Below, one piece after another: positions 42,802 to 52,091 of a stretch of DNA of 64,000 bases (positions are counted from its first letter, which is position 1; each line of letters begins with the position of its first letter). The translations under genes were made by a program, and so were the position numbers. The stretch is from JANXUF01 sp043747685 (GTDB lineage: Bacteria > Actinomycetota > Acidimicrobiia > Acidimicrobiales > Ilumatobacteraceae), in contig JAYTOR010000023.1 in the NCBI GenBank assembly GCA_043747685.1, positions 31,371-95,370 on the forward strand, given 5' to 3'. The notes beneath the pieces are model-generated. The model saw nothing but the letters and a program-made list of their open reading frames with translations. It was not told where the DNA came from and did no database searches.

Positions 42802-44331
42802 TTAGACGGCAACCTTGGTGGCGTCGATCGAGTTACCGAGAACGCCGTCGTTCTTGGCGATCCACTTACCACCGCTGTACTGGTGGATGCCCATCTCCGG
42901 GGCACACGCCGACTTGAAGATCGGCAGGCCGACGATCGTCAGCTTGCCACAGTCGAGCGGTCCTGCCTGGATCATCATCGGTCCCTTGAACCCACGGATC
43001 TGTGCATTGACGCTGGCGTAGTCGAGCTTGTCCGGACCGACGGCGTTGAAGAACTTCGTGGCCGTCAAGATGTTGGCGAACGACGGCCCGGCAAAGCCGG
43101 TGTACTCCAATGTCGTGGCACCCGGAGCCGGCTTGCCGTACTGCTTGACCTTCGTGACGTATGTCAGCATGCCGCTGTCGTAGTCGGGGGTGAAGTAGCT
43201 GTAGCCGTAGTCACCGAAATACCAACCATCCGGCACGTCGCCGGTATCGCCATTGGCTCTGATGTGATCCGTCATCGGCGTGCCGAAGCACAGGCCGGTG
43301 GCGACGACTGTGGTCTTGAGGTTCAGCGCCTTGATGGCATCGTCGAGGTTGATGCACTGTTGAATCGTATTCAGCGAGACGATCACGTCTGCCTTGTCGA
43401 CACCGGCTGCGGTGAGCGCCGTCTGCACGTCGGACTCTGCGGCAGAGTCACCGACGAAGGCTTCGGTGACCTTGATGCCGGCCTTCTTCATCACTGGCTC
43501 GAACAATGCTTGAGCGGCGGTCTTGCTGCCGGCATTGTCCTGGCCCATGATGACGACGTTTTTCGGAACACTCGGCAGGCCGGTGAGCAGGAACTGCGCC
43601 ATTCCTGGGATCACGGCCGGGGAACCGGCGGTGAAGGTCTGCCCAGCGGTCGTGGTGAAGTCGTCTGTCGTCAGCCCGTTACCGATGATGACCGGCTTCT
43701 TCCCGTCGAGGACCTTGTAGAGCTCAGCGTTGCCGGCGAGCATCGTGCCCGTCACGACGAGCGTGATGCTGGCGTCGTTGGCGAACTGCGCGCCGCACTT
43801 CGAGCCCGAACTGGCGTCGGTGACGCTGCATGCGACGATTTCGAGCGGACGGCCGGCTGCACCACCGAGTTCGGCATTGACGTAGGCGACGGCGGCGTTG
43901 ACACCGATCGTGTTCTCGGGGAAGAACGACTCGTCGTTGGCGTAGCCGATCTTGATCGGACCGCCTGCAGCGGCGCCGGCCTTACCACCGGTGTACTTCA
44001 GCGCCCAGGCGTTCACGTCCTGGGATGCTGCCGTCGTCGCAGTGGTCGCTGCCGTTGTCGTCGCCGTGGTGGCTGGCGTCGTGGCACCGGTGGTTGTTGC
44101 GGTGGTGGTTGTTGCTGTCGTGCCGGCTGTCGTCGGAGCCGTGGTGGCACCGGCCGCAGCGGTGGTGGCAGCTGCTGAAGCTGTCGTCGCCGTGGCTGCC
44201 GAAGTGGTTGCAGTCGTCGCCGTCTTGGTGTCACTTTCGGAGCAAGCTGCGAGCAACAAGCCCACTGCCGCAAAACCGGCGGCGAGGCGTACATGTCTCA
44301 TTTTCAAGGAGATCCCCCTGTTCATCGTCAA
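42802..44331 (-). CDS. branched-chain amino acid type substrate-binding lipoprotein
   Basis: 509 residues. The signal peptide ends at a lipobox AVGLLLAACSES, so the mature protein is anchored outside the membrane. A long Thr/Ala-rich linker (about 75 residues) precedes the periplasmic-binding fold starting PIKIGYANDESFFPENTIGV, with the Leu/Ile/Val-binding type I architecture (VVIMGQDNAGSKTAAQAL, DVIVSLNTIQQC). Start uncertain: 44331, the ATG at 44325, or ATG at 44301 are in frame; GGGGGA is best placed for a TTG in between. It lies 100 bases upstream of the permease, so it probably heads the operon. The true ligand could be other than branched-chain amino acids. Confidence 0.9.
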   Translation of the reverse strand: MTMNRGISLKMRHVRLAAGFAAVGLLLAACSESDTKTATTATTSAATATTASAAATTAAAGATTAPTTAGTTATTTTATTTGATTPATTATTTAATTATTAASQDVNAWALKYTGGKAGAAAGGPIKIGYANDESFFPENTIGVNAAVAYVNAELGGAAGRPLEIVACSVTDASSGSKCGAQFANDASITLVVTGTMLAGNAELYKVLDGKKPVIIGNGLTTDDFTTTAGQTFTAGSPAVIPGMAQFLLTGLPSVPKNVVIMGQDNAGSKTAAQALFEPVMKKAGIKVTEAFVGDSAAESDVQTALTAAGVDKADVIVSLNTIQQCINLDDAIKALNLKTTVVATGLCFGTPMTDHIRANGDTGDVPDGWYFGDYGYSYFTPDYDSGMLTYVTKVKQYGKPAPGATTLEYTGFAGPSFANILTATKFFNAVGPDKLDYASVNAQIRGFKGPMMIQAGPLDCGKLTIVGLPIFKSACAPEMGIHQYSGGKWIAKNDGVLGNSIDATKVAV

Positions 44332-44518
44332 GTCCGACGCCCATTTCGGCCGGACCTCACCTATTTACTGTGTGTGACCAACGTAACGCGTCTTCAGCCG
44401 CTGCGCGCCGATCAAAGTTGATGCGCCGTCAAATTTTGTCGGAATACAGACCGGCATCCTCTGGCTTCACGACGCAAGTCGGCGCAGCGCGAGTCCTGAG
44501 CTGCAGTTCGACTCTAGA

Positions 44519-45493
44519 ATGCCTGGTGTGTCAGCACGGTTCAACTTCAGCTCATCCGGCTGGCGGAATCCGTCCAACCCGTGGTTCCGCATCGGGGAGT
44601 TCGAGGTGACGACGACGGTGCTGGTCACCGGCATCGGCGTGCTGTCGATGTTCATCTGGGCGGTGAACCCGAACTTCTTCAACCCGTTCTATTTCCTCAC
44701 CAATGACATCGGCACCATCGGATCGGTCCGCAGTGGGCAGATCTGGCGGTTGGCAACCTGGCCGCTCGTCAACGAGCCGAGTATCTGGGCCGTCATCACT
44801 CTGGCGATCTTCTGGTATTTCGGACGCGACGTCGAGGCGATGTTCGGGCGCAACCGATTCCTGGGGTTTCTCGCAGCGATCACGATCATCCCTGCGGCGA
44901 TCGTCTTCATCATCACCCTGATCCCCGGCGTCGACGCCTTCCACACCGCCAGCACCGGCATGCGCCTCATCGAGATGGGTGTGTTCGCAGTCTTCGTCGC
45001 CGAGCATCTGACGGCACGATTCTTCTTCGGAATCCGGGCATGGGTGCTCGGGCTGGTGTTCCTCGGGCTCGACATCCTGCAATTCATCGGCATCCGCGAC
45101 TGGGGCAGTCTGCTCCACGAACTGCTGATCGTGTCACTGTCACTCGTACTCGTTCGTTCGTTCGGGTTTGCCGATGACCTGCGCTGGGTGCCGCGACTGG
45201 CTCTACCCGGTTCCGGTCACAAGTCGTCGACCAAGCCAACGCGGCCGAACGTCGCCAAGCGCCCCGGCGTTGCCAGGGGTGTCAAGGGACCAAAGGGGCC
45301 CAAACGCAGGGGTGGCCGTCAAGCCGCTGTCGTCGCCGGGCCGTGGGCGGGAACGCCGATGACAGCGGGCGTCGACCACCAACTGCTCGACCGGCTCCTC
45401 GACAAGGTTGCCTCGGGGGGTATCGATTCACTGTCGGCACCCGAACGTAAACAACTCGACGAACTCTCCAGGCGGATCCGCGAAGAACGCTGA
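44519..45493 (+). CDS. rhomboid-like membrane protein, probably not a canonical protease
   Basis: 324 residues with a six-helix rhomboid domain (VTTTVLVTGIGVLSMFIW, QIWRLATWPLVNEPS, IWAVITLAIFWYFGRDVEAMFGRNRFL). A C-terminal DUF-type tail (LLDRLLDKVASGGIDSLSAPERKQLDEL) is common in rhomboids. The catalytic serine motif GxSG is not seen; the matching region reads HTASTGMRLIE, and the sixth-helix histidine would be in SLLHELLIV. It may be an inactive homologue. A Lys/Pro-rich linker (KPTRPNVAKRPGVARG) joins the parts. Confidence 0.8.
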   Translation: MPGVSARFNFSSSGWRNPSNPWFRIGEFEVTTTVLVTGIGVLSMFIWAVNPNFFNPFYFLTNDIGTIGSVRSGQIWRLATWPLVNEPSIWAVITLAIFWYFGRDVEAMFGRNRFLGFLAAITIIPAAIVFIITLIPGVDAFHTASTGMRLIEMGVFAVFVAEHLTARFFFGIRAWVLGLVFLGLDILQFIGIRDWGSLLHELLIVSLSLVLVRSFGFADDLRWVPRLALPGSGHKSSTKPTRPNVAKRPGVARGVKGPKGPKRRGGRQAAVVAGPWAGTPMTAGVDHQLLDRLLDKVASGGIDSLSAPERKQLDELSRRIREER

Positions 45494-45705
45494 GCCGAGC
45501 CGATGAGCCCGCAGAGGTGCCCGTCGGTCTCACAGGCAGAGCCGTGCGCCCAATGGACCTCGTCCGGAGATCGTCGAAGGCCTCGGGTGCCATCTCTGTC
45601 AGCGCCAGGTCGACTTGCTCGGCGAGCGTGTCGAACCACTCCCCCGAGTCCCCAACGTTCGGTCGGCTGTCGAGCAAATGTTGTCGAAGATGTCGTATTG
45701 GTTGC
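45494..45705. other. 212-base gap, nothing identified
   Basis: Lies between the rhomboid-like gene and the convergent lipase gene. Open frames here are shadows; I see no hairpin with a T run, repeat or RNA signature. Confidence 0.4.
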
Positions 45706-47067
45706 TCAGCTCGGGCAGGTGTCCGGTGGCGGCGTGCCGGCGAGGCGATCGGCGATCCACGCCAGCATGTCCGGCACACCTGACACCATCACCGTGGTGT
45801 GGGTCAGGCCGGGATACACCCTGTAGCCGACGACGTCGCCGATGGAGCAGGCGGCTTTGGTATAGATGTCGTTGAGCGCCTGCGGGACCGTCGTGTCCTG
45901 ATCTCCCTGGGCGACGAACAGCGGCGCCGCCGACGGCTGCTGGCCGGCGTCATTCTTCGTGAGTACCGCTTTCCATGCGGGGATGTCCATCGGGTTGGTT
46001 TTCTCCGGCGCTTTGGCAAGGCCCCCGAACGCCGAGAAGTACTCGCCGAGACAGCCGGTCTCGAGCAGCGGTAGATCGGTCACGGCCTCCGGCGTCATGA
46101 CGTCGGCAAGGTTCAATTCGCTGTGCGCCGCAGCGAGCCCTGCCATCGCCGGAACCCAGAAACCGGCGATCGCCTTCGTTCCGCCTGCTGCTCCGATCGG
46201 GCTGATGTGCGCTGCGGGCGCAGCCGCAACAACTCCGACCACGTCGAGATGTGGCGCGTACGCCTTGGCGATCTCGCCAGCCCAGACGACCGCCTGGCCA
46301 CCCTGAGAATGACCCCAGGCGACGACCCGGTTGGACGAACCGGACAACTGTTGGGCGGCTTTGGCAGCATCGAGCACGGCACGCCCTTCGCTCTGACCGT
46401 CGAGATACGGATGAGGTCCTGGCGTGCCGAGCCCCTGATAGTCGGTGGCGACGACCACGTACCCGGCGCTGACGAGCTGAGCGACGGCAGGGATGAACGA
46501 TGCGTTGTCGGACTTCGAGGGTGCACACGAGTCCGCGCTGCCAGTGGTCCCGTGGGCCCACGAGACGATCGGCCGACCGCCAACCGGAGCGGGTCCGTTC
46601 GGCACGACCAGGACCGCTGACTCTGCGAGCGGCGTGCCGTCGTCTGCCTGCGAGACGTAAAGGATCTTTGCGACTGAAGCGCCATCGATGCCGGGAAGCG
46701 GCTGCTGCCAGATCGCGTTACCAGGGGTGTTCGATGGAAGCGGTGACGGCGGCACGTAGAACGCGTCGCCAGCGGGACCCGCCTCGACCGTCGTGACGGC
46801 GGCGGTCGACGGCGGAACCGTCGGGGCGGCCGTCGCGGGGGCGGCCGTCGTCAGGGCGGCCGTCGTCAGGGCGGCCGTCGAAGCCAACGTCGTCGAGGCG
46901 GCCGACACCGGGGCTGTCGTCGTCGAGGCCGCAGTGGTAGTGGCGGTCGATGTGGACGAAGCGACCGTCGAAGCCGGCGTCGTCGTCGACGAACTCGAAC
47001 ACGCTGCAAGCACGACCATCGGCGCAGTCAACCAGCGCATGCTGAAGTGCGTCGTCCTTGCGTTCAT
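45706..47067 (-). CDS. lipase-like lipoprotein (secretory lipase family)
   Basis: 453 residues from the ATG at 47067. Signal peptide with lipobox PMVVLAACSSS, then a Ser/Thr/Ala-rich linker whose DNA consists of repeats of about 15-16 bases around 46800-46900. The alpha/beta-hydrolase domain has IVSWAHGTTGSADSCAP (oxyanion hole), VVAWGHSQGGQAVVW (nucleophile Ser), an acidic residue in VAQGDQDTTVPQ and a final His in YPGLTHTTVM. This matches the LIP family of secreted lipases/feruloyl-type esterases. Substrate unknown. Confidence 0.85.
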   Translation of the reverse strand: MNARTTHFSMRWLTAPMVVLAACSSSSTTTPASTVASSTSTATTTAASTTTAPVSAASTTLASTAALTTAALTTAAPATAAPTVPPSTAAVTTVEAGPAGDAFYVPPSPLPSNTPGNAIWQQPLPGIDGASVAKILYVSQADDGTPLAESAVLVVPNGPAPVGGRPIVSWAHGTTGSADSCAPSKSDNASFIPAVAQLVSAGYVVVATDYQGLGTPGPHPYLDGQSEGRAVLDAAKAAQQLSGSSNRVVAWGHSQGGQAVVWAGEIAKAYAPHLDVVGVVAAAPAAHISPIGAAGGTKAIAGFWVPAMAGLAAAHSELNLADVMTPEAVTDLPLLETGCLGEYFSAFGGLAKAPEKTNPMDIPAWKAVLTKNDAGQQPSAAPLFVAQGDQDTTVPQALNDIYTKAACSIGDVVGYRVYPGLTHTTVMVSGVPDMLAWIADRLAGTPPPDTCPS

Positions 47068-47174
47068 CCGAACATGTTCGCATACGGCGGCCCGCACCGT
47101 CAGGAACGTGCGACGGTTTCGGCGACACCGACCCGTATTGTGACAGTCCTCTTTCTCGACGTTGGGATCCGCAC

Positions 47175-48188
47175 ATGCACAGCACGCTTTCCGACCTGCT
47201 GACGACCAAGGCCGTCCTGCTGGCCGACGGTGCTACGGGCACGAACTTCTTCGCCATGGGTCTCATGGCCGGTGAACCACCGGAGTTCTGGAACACCGAC
47301 AGCCCGGAGAAGGTCGTCAGCCTGCACCAGCAGTTCGTCGATGCAGGCGCCGATATCATCCTGACGAACACCTTCGGATGCAACCGCCATCGGCTCAAAT
47401 TGCACAGTGCGCAGAGCAGGACGTTCGAGCTCGCGAGGCAGGCGGCGATGCTCGCGCGGAGTGTCGCAGACGCGGCAGATCGTCCCGTCGTCGTCGCCGG
47501 TTCCGTCGGGCCCACCGGTGAACTCTTCGAGCCATTGGGGGCTCTGACGGAGGCCGAGGCAATCGATACCTTCGCCGAACAGATCGGAGGTCTGAAAGCA
47601 GGCGGTGCCGACGTTGCGTGGATCGAGACGATGTCATCGGTCGAAGAGGTCAGGGCTGCCGCATTCGGTGCGATCGAGGCGGGGCTGCCGTACACCGCAA
47701 CCTGCTCATTCGATACTGCGGGACGCACGATGATGGGCATCCTCCCGGCGGACATGGTCAGGATGTTCGAAGGACTTCCTGAGGCACCGATCGCCTTCGG
47801 GGCCAACTGCGGAGTCGGTGCCGCTGACATTGTCGTCACGCTGCAATCCATGCAGGCGACTGCCGGAGACCACCCGCTGATCTCCAAGGGCAACTGCGGC
47901 ATCCCACATTTCGTCGGTGCTGAATGCGTCTACTCCGGTACTCCTGAGCTGATGGGACGCTACGCCGATCTCGCCCGCCGCAGCGGCGCACGCATCATCG
48001 GCGGATGTTGCGGGACCTCCCCTGAGCACCTCGTGGCGATGCGTCGGACACTCGATCAGCCGGTGGCCGACGGATCGGTTCCGGACATGGAGAAGATCGT
48101 CGCTGAACTCGGTGCATTGACGAACTCGGCACCGACAGTCATGTCCTCAGAAGACGCCAGTGCACGGCGTTCACGTCGCGCCCGCTGA
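47175..48188 (+). CDS. homocysteine S-methyltransferase family protein (BHMT-like)
   Basis: 337 residues from the ATG at 47175 (MHSTLSDLLTTKAVLL). The barrel start LLADGATGTNFFAMGL, the homocysteine/Zn cysteine in GANCGVG and the paired cysteines in RIIGGCCGTSPEHL are all present, so zinc and homocysteine binding are conserved. The methyl donor is probably betaine or another methylated compound. It adds a homocysteine-consuming step to the metY, cbs and metB-like genes. The last 18 bases overlap the convergent ABC exporter gene. Confidence 0.9.
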   Translation: MHSTLSDLLTTKAVLLADGATGTNFFAMGLMAGEPPEFWNTDSPEKVVSLHQQFVDAGADIILTNTFGCNRHRLKLHSAQSRTFELARQAAMLARSVADAADRPVVVAGSVGPTGELFEPLGALTEAEAIDTFAEQIGGLKAGGADVAWIETMSSVEEVRAAAFGAIEAGLPYTATCSFDTAGRTMMGILPADMVRMFEGLPEAPIAFGANCGVGAADIVVTLQSMQATAGDHPLISKGNCGIPHFVGAECVYSGTPELMGRYADLARRSGARIIGGCCGTSPEHLVAMRRTLDQPVADGSVPDMEKIVAELGALTNSAPTVMSSEDASARRSRRAR

Positions 48189-51100
48189 TCGCCGGGTTGC
48201 GTCTGTGAAACTGCCGGGCGGAGCGTGGTCTCCACTCTGGTATGCATGCCACAGCGTGGCATAGAGTCCATTTTTTGCCAGTAGCTCGTCGTGGGACCCT
48301 GATTCGGCGACGCCGCCGTCGGCAACGACCATGATGCAGTCAGCAGTTCGCGCCGTCGGTAATCGGTGGGCAACCAGGATGGTCGTGCGTCCACTCGCCG
48401 CCTTGGTCATCGCCCGCTGCACCCGCGATTCGCTCGCCAGGTCGAGGTTCGAAGTCGCCTCGTCGAGCAGCAGAATCGCCGGGTCGACGAGCCTGGCGCG
48501 CGCCAGGGCGATGAGCTGGCGTTCCCCTGCCGACAGGCTGCGGCCCCGCTCGGTCACCCCCGTGAGGTAGCCCTCCGACTGCCTGGCGATCATCTCGTGA
48601 GCACCGACGGCCCTGGCGGCCGCTTCGACCTCGTGGTCGTTCGATTCTGGTCGGCCGTAGGCGACGTTGTCACGAATCGTTCCGCTGAACAGGAACGCCT
48701 CCTGCGGCACGATGCCTAGCTGTCGCCGGAATGCCGGGAGATCGAGATCGCGGACGTCGTGTCCGTCGACTCGTATCGCACCCTGGTTGGCGTCGTAGAA
48801 CCTGGCGATGAGCTTGACCATCGTTGATTTCCCCGCGCCGGTCTCGCCGACGAAGGCGACAGTTTGACCCGCCGGAATCGTAAGGCTGACGCCGGTGAGG
48901 ACGTTCTGCGCACGATCGACGGGATAGCTGAAGTCGACGTCGTCGAACGTGATCTCGCCGCGCAACCTGCCAGGCTCGACCGGATCGTCGGCCTGCGGCG
49001 TCCCCGTCGAAGTCAGCATCAACTCGGTGATCCTGTCCATCGACACGACTGCCTGCTGCCATGTGTCGAAGACCTGCGACAGTTGCTGGATCGGAGAGAA
49101 GAATTGATCGAGGTATAGCAGGAAGGCAATGACGATACCGGTCGTGATCGTGCCCCGTTCGACGAAGACCGTTCCTGAACCGAGGACGATGGCTGCGCCA
49201 ACATCGGCAAGGAAGAGTACGAACGGGAAGTACAGAGCGATCAGTCGTTGCGAGGACAGGCGGGCGTCGAGATAGGAGCCGTTGACGTCGCGGAACCGCT
49301 CGAGGTTGACGTCCTCTCGCCGATACGCCTGGGCGACTCGGACGCCCGAAAGGCTCTCCTGGAAATTGGCATTGAGCGCTGAGATACGGTCGCGGGCGAG
49401 CGAATAGCTCTTCGACGATGTCGATCGGTACCACAGGGTCGCTCCGATCAACAAAGGCAGAACGCTCGCCGCGACGAGTGCGAGCGGCGGGGACAGTACG
49501 ACGAGCCAGACCAGTACGCCGACGCAGGTGAAGATGCTGACGATGGCGGAGATCAGTCCTGTCTGCACGAGTTGTGACAATGCGTCGACGTCCGTTGTCA
49601 TGCGCGTCATGATCCGCCCACCGAGTTCTCGGTCGTAGTAGTCGAGCGACAAGCGCTGCAGTTGCGAGAAGATCTGGATCCGCAGTGCGTACAGCATTCG
49701 TTCAGACGTGCGACCGGTGACCCACGTGTACCCGCGTGTCGTGATCCAGTCGGCGATGGCGACAGCGAGGAACAGTGCGGAGGCACCGAACAGCGCATGC
49801 TCGTCGCCGATGCGGATGCCGTTGTCGATGCCCTGGCGGATCAAGAACGGCCCGAGCAACGTCAAGCCGGTATCGAACAGTACGAGGCCGAGACCGAAGG
49901 TCAACGCGGCGCGGAACGGGGCACTGAACCGCCGCACCGAGAATGCTGCTGCACCCGTGTCCATCTCCCGTTCGACATCGATCTCGGCGTCGTCGTCCGC
50001 CGGCGGCAGGCTGTCGAGCGCAGCCAGCAATTTCGGCGTCGCCGACAGCGCAGATGCGACATCATGAATACCACCCATCCCGCCACGTCCCCGCGATGTC
50101 GCAGAACCAGTGGCGACGGCGAGCCGCGCCGTCGGTGAGTTGCTGAGACGTTCGTACGGCCACGCATTCGGGAGCTGTTCGTCCAGCAACTCGTCCAACT
50201 CGACCGGGTCGTCCTCGTTCGGGCCGCTCAGCAGTTGGCGGTAGAGGACACTCGTGCGCATCAGGGTTTCGTGTGAACCCTGGGCGACGATCTTGCCGTG
50301 ATCGAGGAGGACGATGCGCGTCGCCTGGCGCAGCGTGGATCGACGATGGGCAATGACGATGGTGGTGCGCCGACTGTTCAGCTCTGTCAGCTGTCCGTGG
50401 ATCTCCTCCTCCGTCGCCGCATCGATCGACGACGTCGCGTCGTCGAGGATGAGGATGCTCGGATTCGTCAGCAGCGCTCTGGCAAGGGCGACGCGCTGTC
50501 GCTGCCCCCCGGACAGGGTCAGACCCCGTTCACCGATGACGGTGTCGTATCCGTTCGGGAGATGGCGGATGAAACGGTCAGCACTGACCGCTCTGGCAAC
50601 CGCCTCGATCTCGTCGTCGGTCGCATCCGGACGGCCATAGCTGATGTTTGCCCTCACGGAATCGGAGAACAGGAACGACTCCTCGAAGACGACGCCGACT
50701 TCGCGCCGCAGCGAGGTGAACGTCAACTCACGTACGTCGATACCGTCGATCGTCACCCGCCCGCCGACGACGTCGTAGAAGCGCGGGATCAGCATCGCTG
50801 CCGTGGACTTCCCTGAACCACTTGCGCCGAAGAGGGCGACAGTTTCACCAGGTCGGATCGTCATCTCGACATCGTCGAGGATCATCTCGCCGCAACCACC
50901 ACCGTATCCGAAGCTGACGTGGTCGAAATGGATCTCGCCGCTCACCGGCGGAAGTTCGAGCGCGTCGGCGCGTTGCTTCACGATCGGTTCGGAATCGAGG
51001 ATGTCGAGCAGCCGCACGCAAGCGGCCCGAGCCTGTTGGCTGACGGCCATCGTCGTCGCCAGCATTCGCACGGGGGCGACCATCTGCAGCAGGTAGGACG

Positions 51101-51989
51101 AGAACGCCAGGAACGTGCCGAGGCTGATGTGGCCGTTCAATGCCAACCAACCGCCGAAGGCGAGCACGGCAACCTGTCCGAGCACCGGGATCGATGAAAG
51201 CGTCGGCGTGTACTTCGCCTGGATTCTCACCAGTCGTGTACGTGACCGATACAGATCGCCACTGACGTCGGCAAGGTGTTGGAGCTCCCGTCGCTCTTGG
51301 CCGAATCCCTTCACAACGCGGACGCCGGTCACCGCTTCGTCGACGACACCTGCGACCTCGCCAGCGTGCTGCTGTGCGTCCCACGTCGCAGGGAAGACCG
51401 AGCCGCGCATCTTCACCCCGACGACGAACAGGGCCGGGATGACGAGTAGAGCGACCAGCGTCAGCGCCGGCGACAGCACCAGCATCACCACGAGCGAGAC
51501 CAGCAGCAGAACGATGTTGCCGAGCAACAGCGGAAGGATCTGGAGGAGCGACAACAGCATGCCGACGTCGCTGGAGGCGCGTGAGACGACTTGGCCGGTC
51601 TCCATCCGATCGTGGGTGGCGAAATCCAACCGTTGCAGCCGTTCGTAGATCGCATTGCGCAGGTCGTAGCTGACGTCGAGAGCGACGCGCCCGCCGAGGA
51701 ATCGTCGGATGAAGGCCATCACGAAGCCGAACACACCGGCACCGATCAGCATGACCATCAGCGGTGCCAACGAGCGCTGATGGGCGACGAGGACGTGGTC
51801 GACGATCGCCCGTTCGATGATCGGCGTCAGCGCGGCGACCGCCTGCCCGGCGATCGCTGCGCCGAGAGCGATGCTGACGTTGCGCCGATGGACCCGCAGG
51901 AACGGGCCGAGCCGCTTGAGCCATCTGCCTGCCTCGGCAGGCGCAGGTGCCGGGATCGCCCGCGTCCTGGCATGGGCCGCTGCCTTCAT
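48171..51989 (-). CDS. fused ABC exporter (two TMD-NBD halves in one chain)
   Basis: 1272 residues with the layout TMD1-NBD1-linker-TMD2-NBD2 (like mycobacterial Rv0194). NBD1: Walker A FGASGSGKSTAAM, signature LTLSGGQRQRVALARAL, Walker B SILILDDATSSID with Asp where the catalytic Glu is expected. NBD2: Walker A VGETGAGKSTMVK, signature RSLSAGERQLIALARA, Walker B ILLLDEATSNLD. Thus the ATP site made of the NBD1 Walker B and the NBD2 signature is degenerate, and the other canonical, as in heterodimeric exporters. The linker (about residues 590-690) is acidic and low-complexity. A drug or lipid export role is inferred; substrate unknown. Confidence 0.94.
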   Translation of the reverse strand: MKAAAHARTRAIPAPAPAEAGRWLKRLGPFLRVHRRNVSIALGAAIAGQAVAALTPIIERAIVDHVLVAHQRSLAPLMVMLIGAGVFGFVMAFIRRFLGGRVALDVSYDLRNAIYERLQRLDFATHDRMETGQVVSRASSDVGMLLSLLQILPLLLGNIVLLLVSLVVMLVLSPALTLVALLVIPALFVVGVKMRGSVFPATWDAQQHAGEVAGVVDEAVTGVRVVKGFGQERRELQHLADVSGDLYRSRTRLVRIQAKYTPTLSSIPVLGQVAVLAFGGWLALNGHISLGTFLAFSSYLLQMVAPVRMLATTMAVSQQARAACVRLLDILDSEPIVKQRADALELPPVSGEIHFDHVSFGYGGGCGEMILDDVEMTIRPGETVALFGASGSGKSTAAMLIPRFYDVVGGRVTIDGIDVRELTFTSLRREVGVVFEESFLFSDSVRANISYGRPDATDDEIEAVARAVSADRFIRHLPNGYDTVIGERGLTLSGGQRQRVALARALLTNPSILILDDATSSIDAATEEEIHGQLTELNSRRTTIVIAHRRSTLRQATRIVLLDHGKIVAQGSHETLMRTSVLYRQLLSGPNEDDPVELDELLDEQLPNAWPYERLSNSPTARLAVATGSATSRGRGGMGGIHDVASALSATPKLLAALDSLPPADDDAEIDVEREMDTGAAAFSVRRFSAPFRAALTFGLGLVLFDTGLTLLGPFLIRQGIDNGIRIGDEHALFGASALFLAVAIADWITTRGYTWVTGRTSERMLYALRIQIFSQLQRLSLDYYDRELGGRIMTRMTTDVDALSQLVQTGLISAIVSIFTCVGVLVWLVVLSPPLALVAASVLPLLIGATLWYRSTSSKSYSLARDRISALNANFQESLSGVRVAQAYRREDVNLERFRDVNGSYLDARLSSQRLIALYFPFVLFLADVGAAIVLGSGTVFVERGTITTGIVIAFLLYLDQFFSPIQQLSQVFDTWQQAVVSMDRITELMLTSTGTPQADDPVEPGRLRGEITFDDVDFSYPVDRAQNVLTGVSLTIPAGQTVAFVGETGAGKSTMVKLIARFYDANQGAIRVDGHDVRDLDLPAFRRQLGIVPQEAFLFSGTIRDNVAYGRPESNDHEVEAAARAVGAHEMIARQSEGYLTGVTERGRSLSAGERQLIALARARLVDPAILLLDEATSNLDLASESRVQRAMTKAASGRTTILVAHRLPTARTADCIMVVADGGVAESGSHDELLAKNGLYATLWHAYQSGDHAPPGSFTDATRRSAGAT

Positions 51990-52091
51990 CGCCTCACCGC
52001 GTCACTCGAGCAATCGCCGCACCCGAGCCGGGTGTCGTCGAAACGCTCATTCCCTTCGTGTCGTGCAGGCCACATCGTTCGTCAACCTAAC

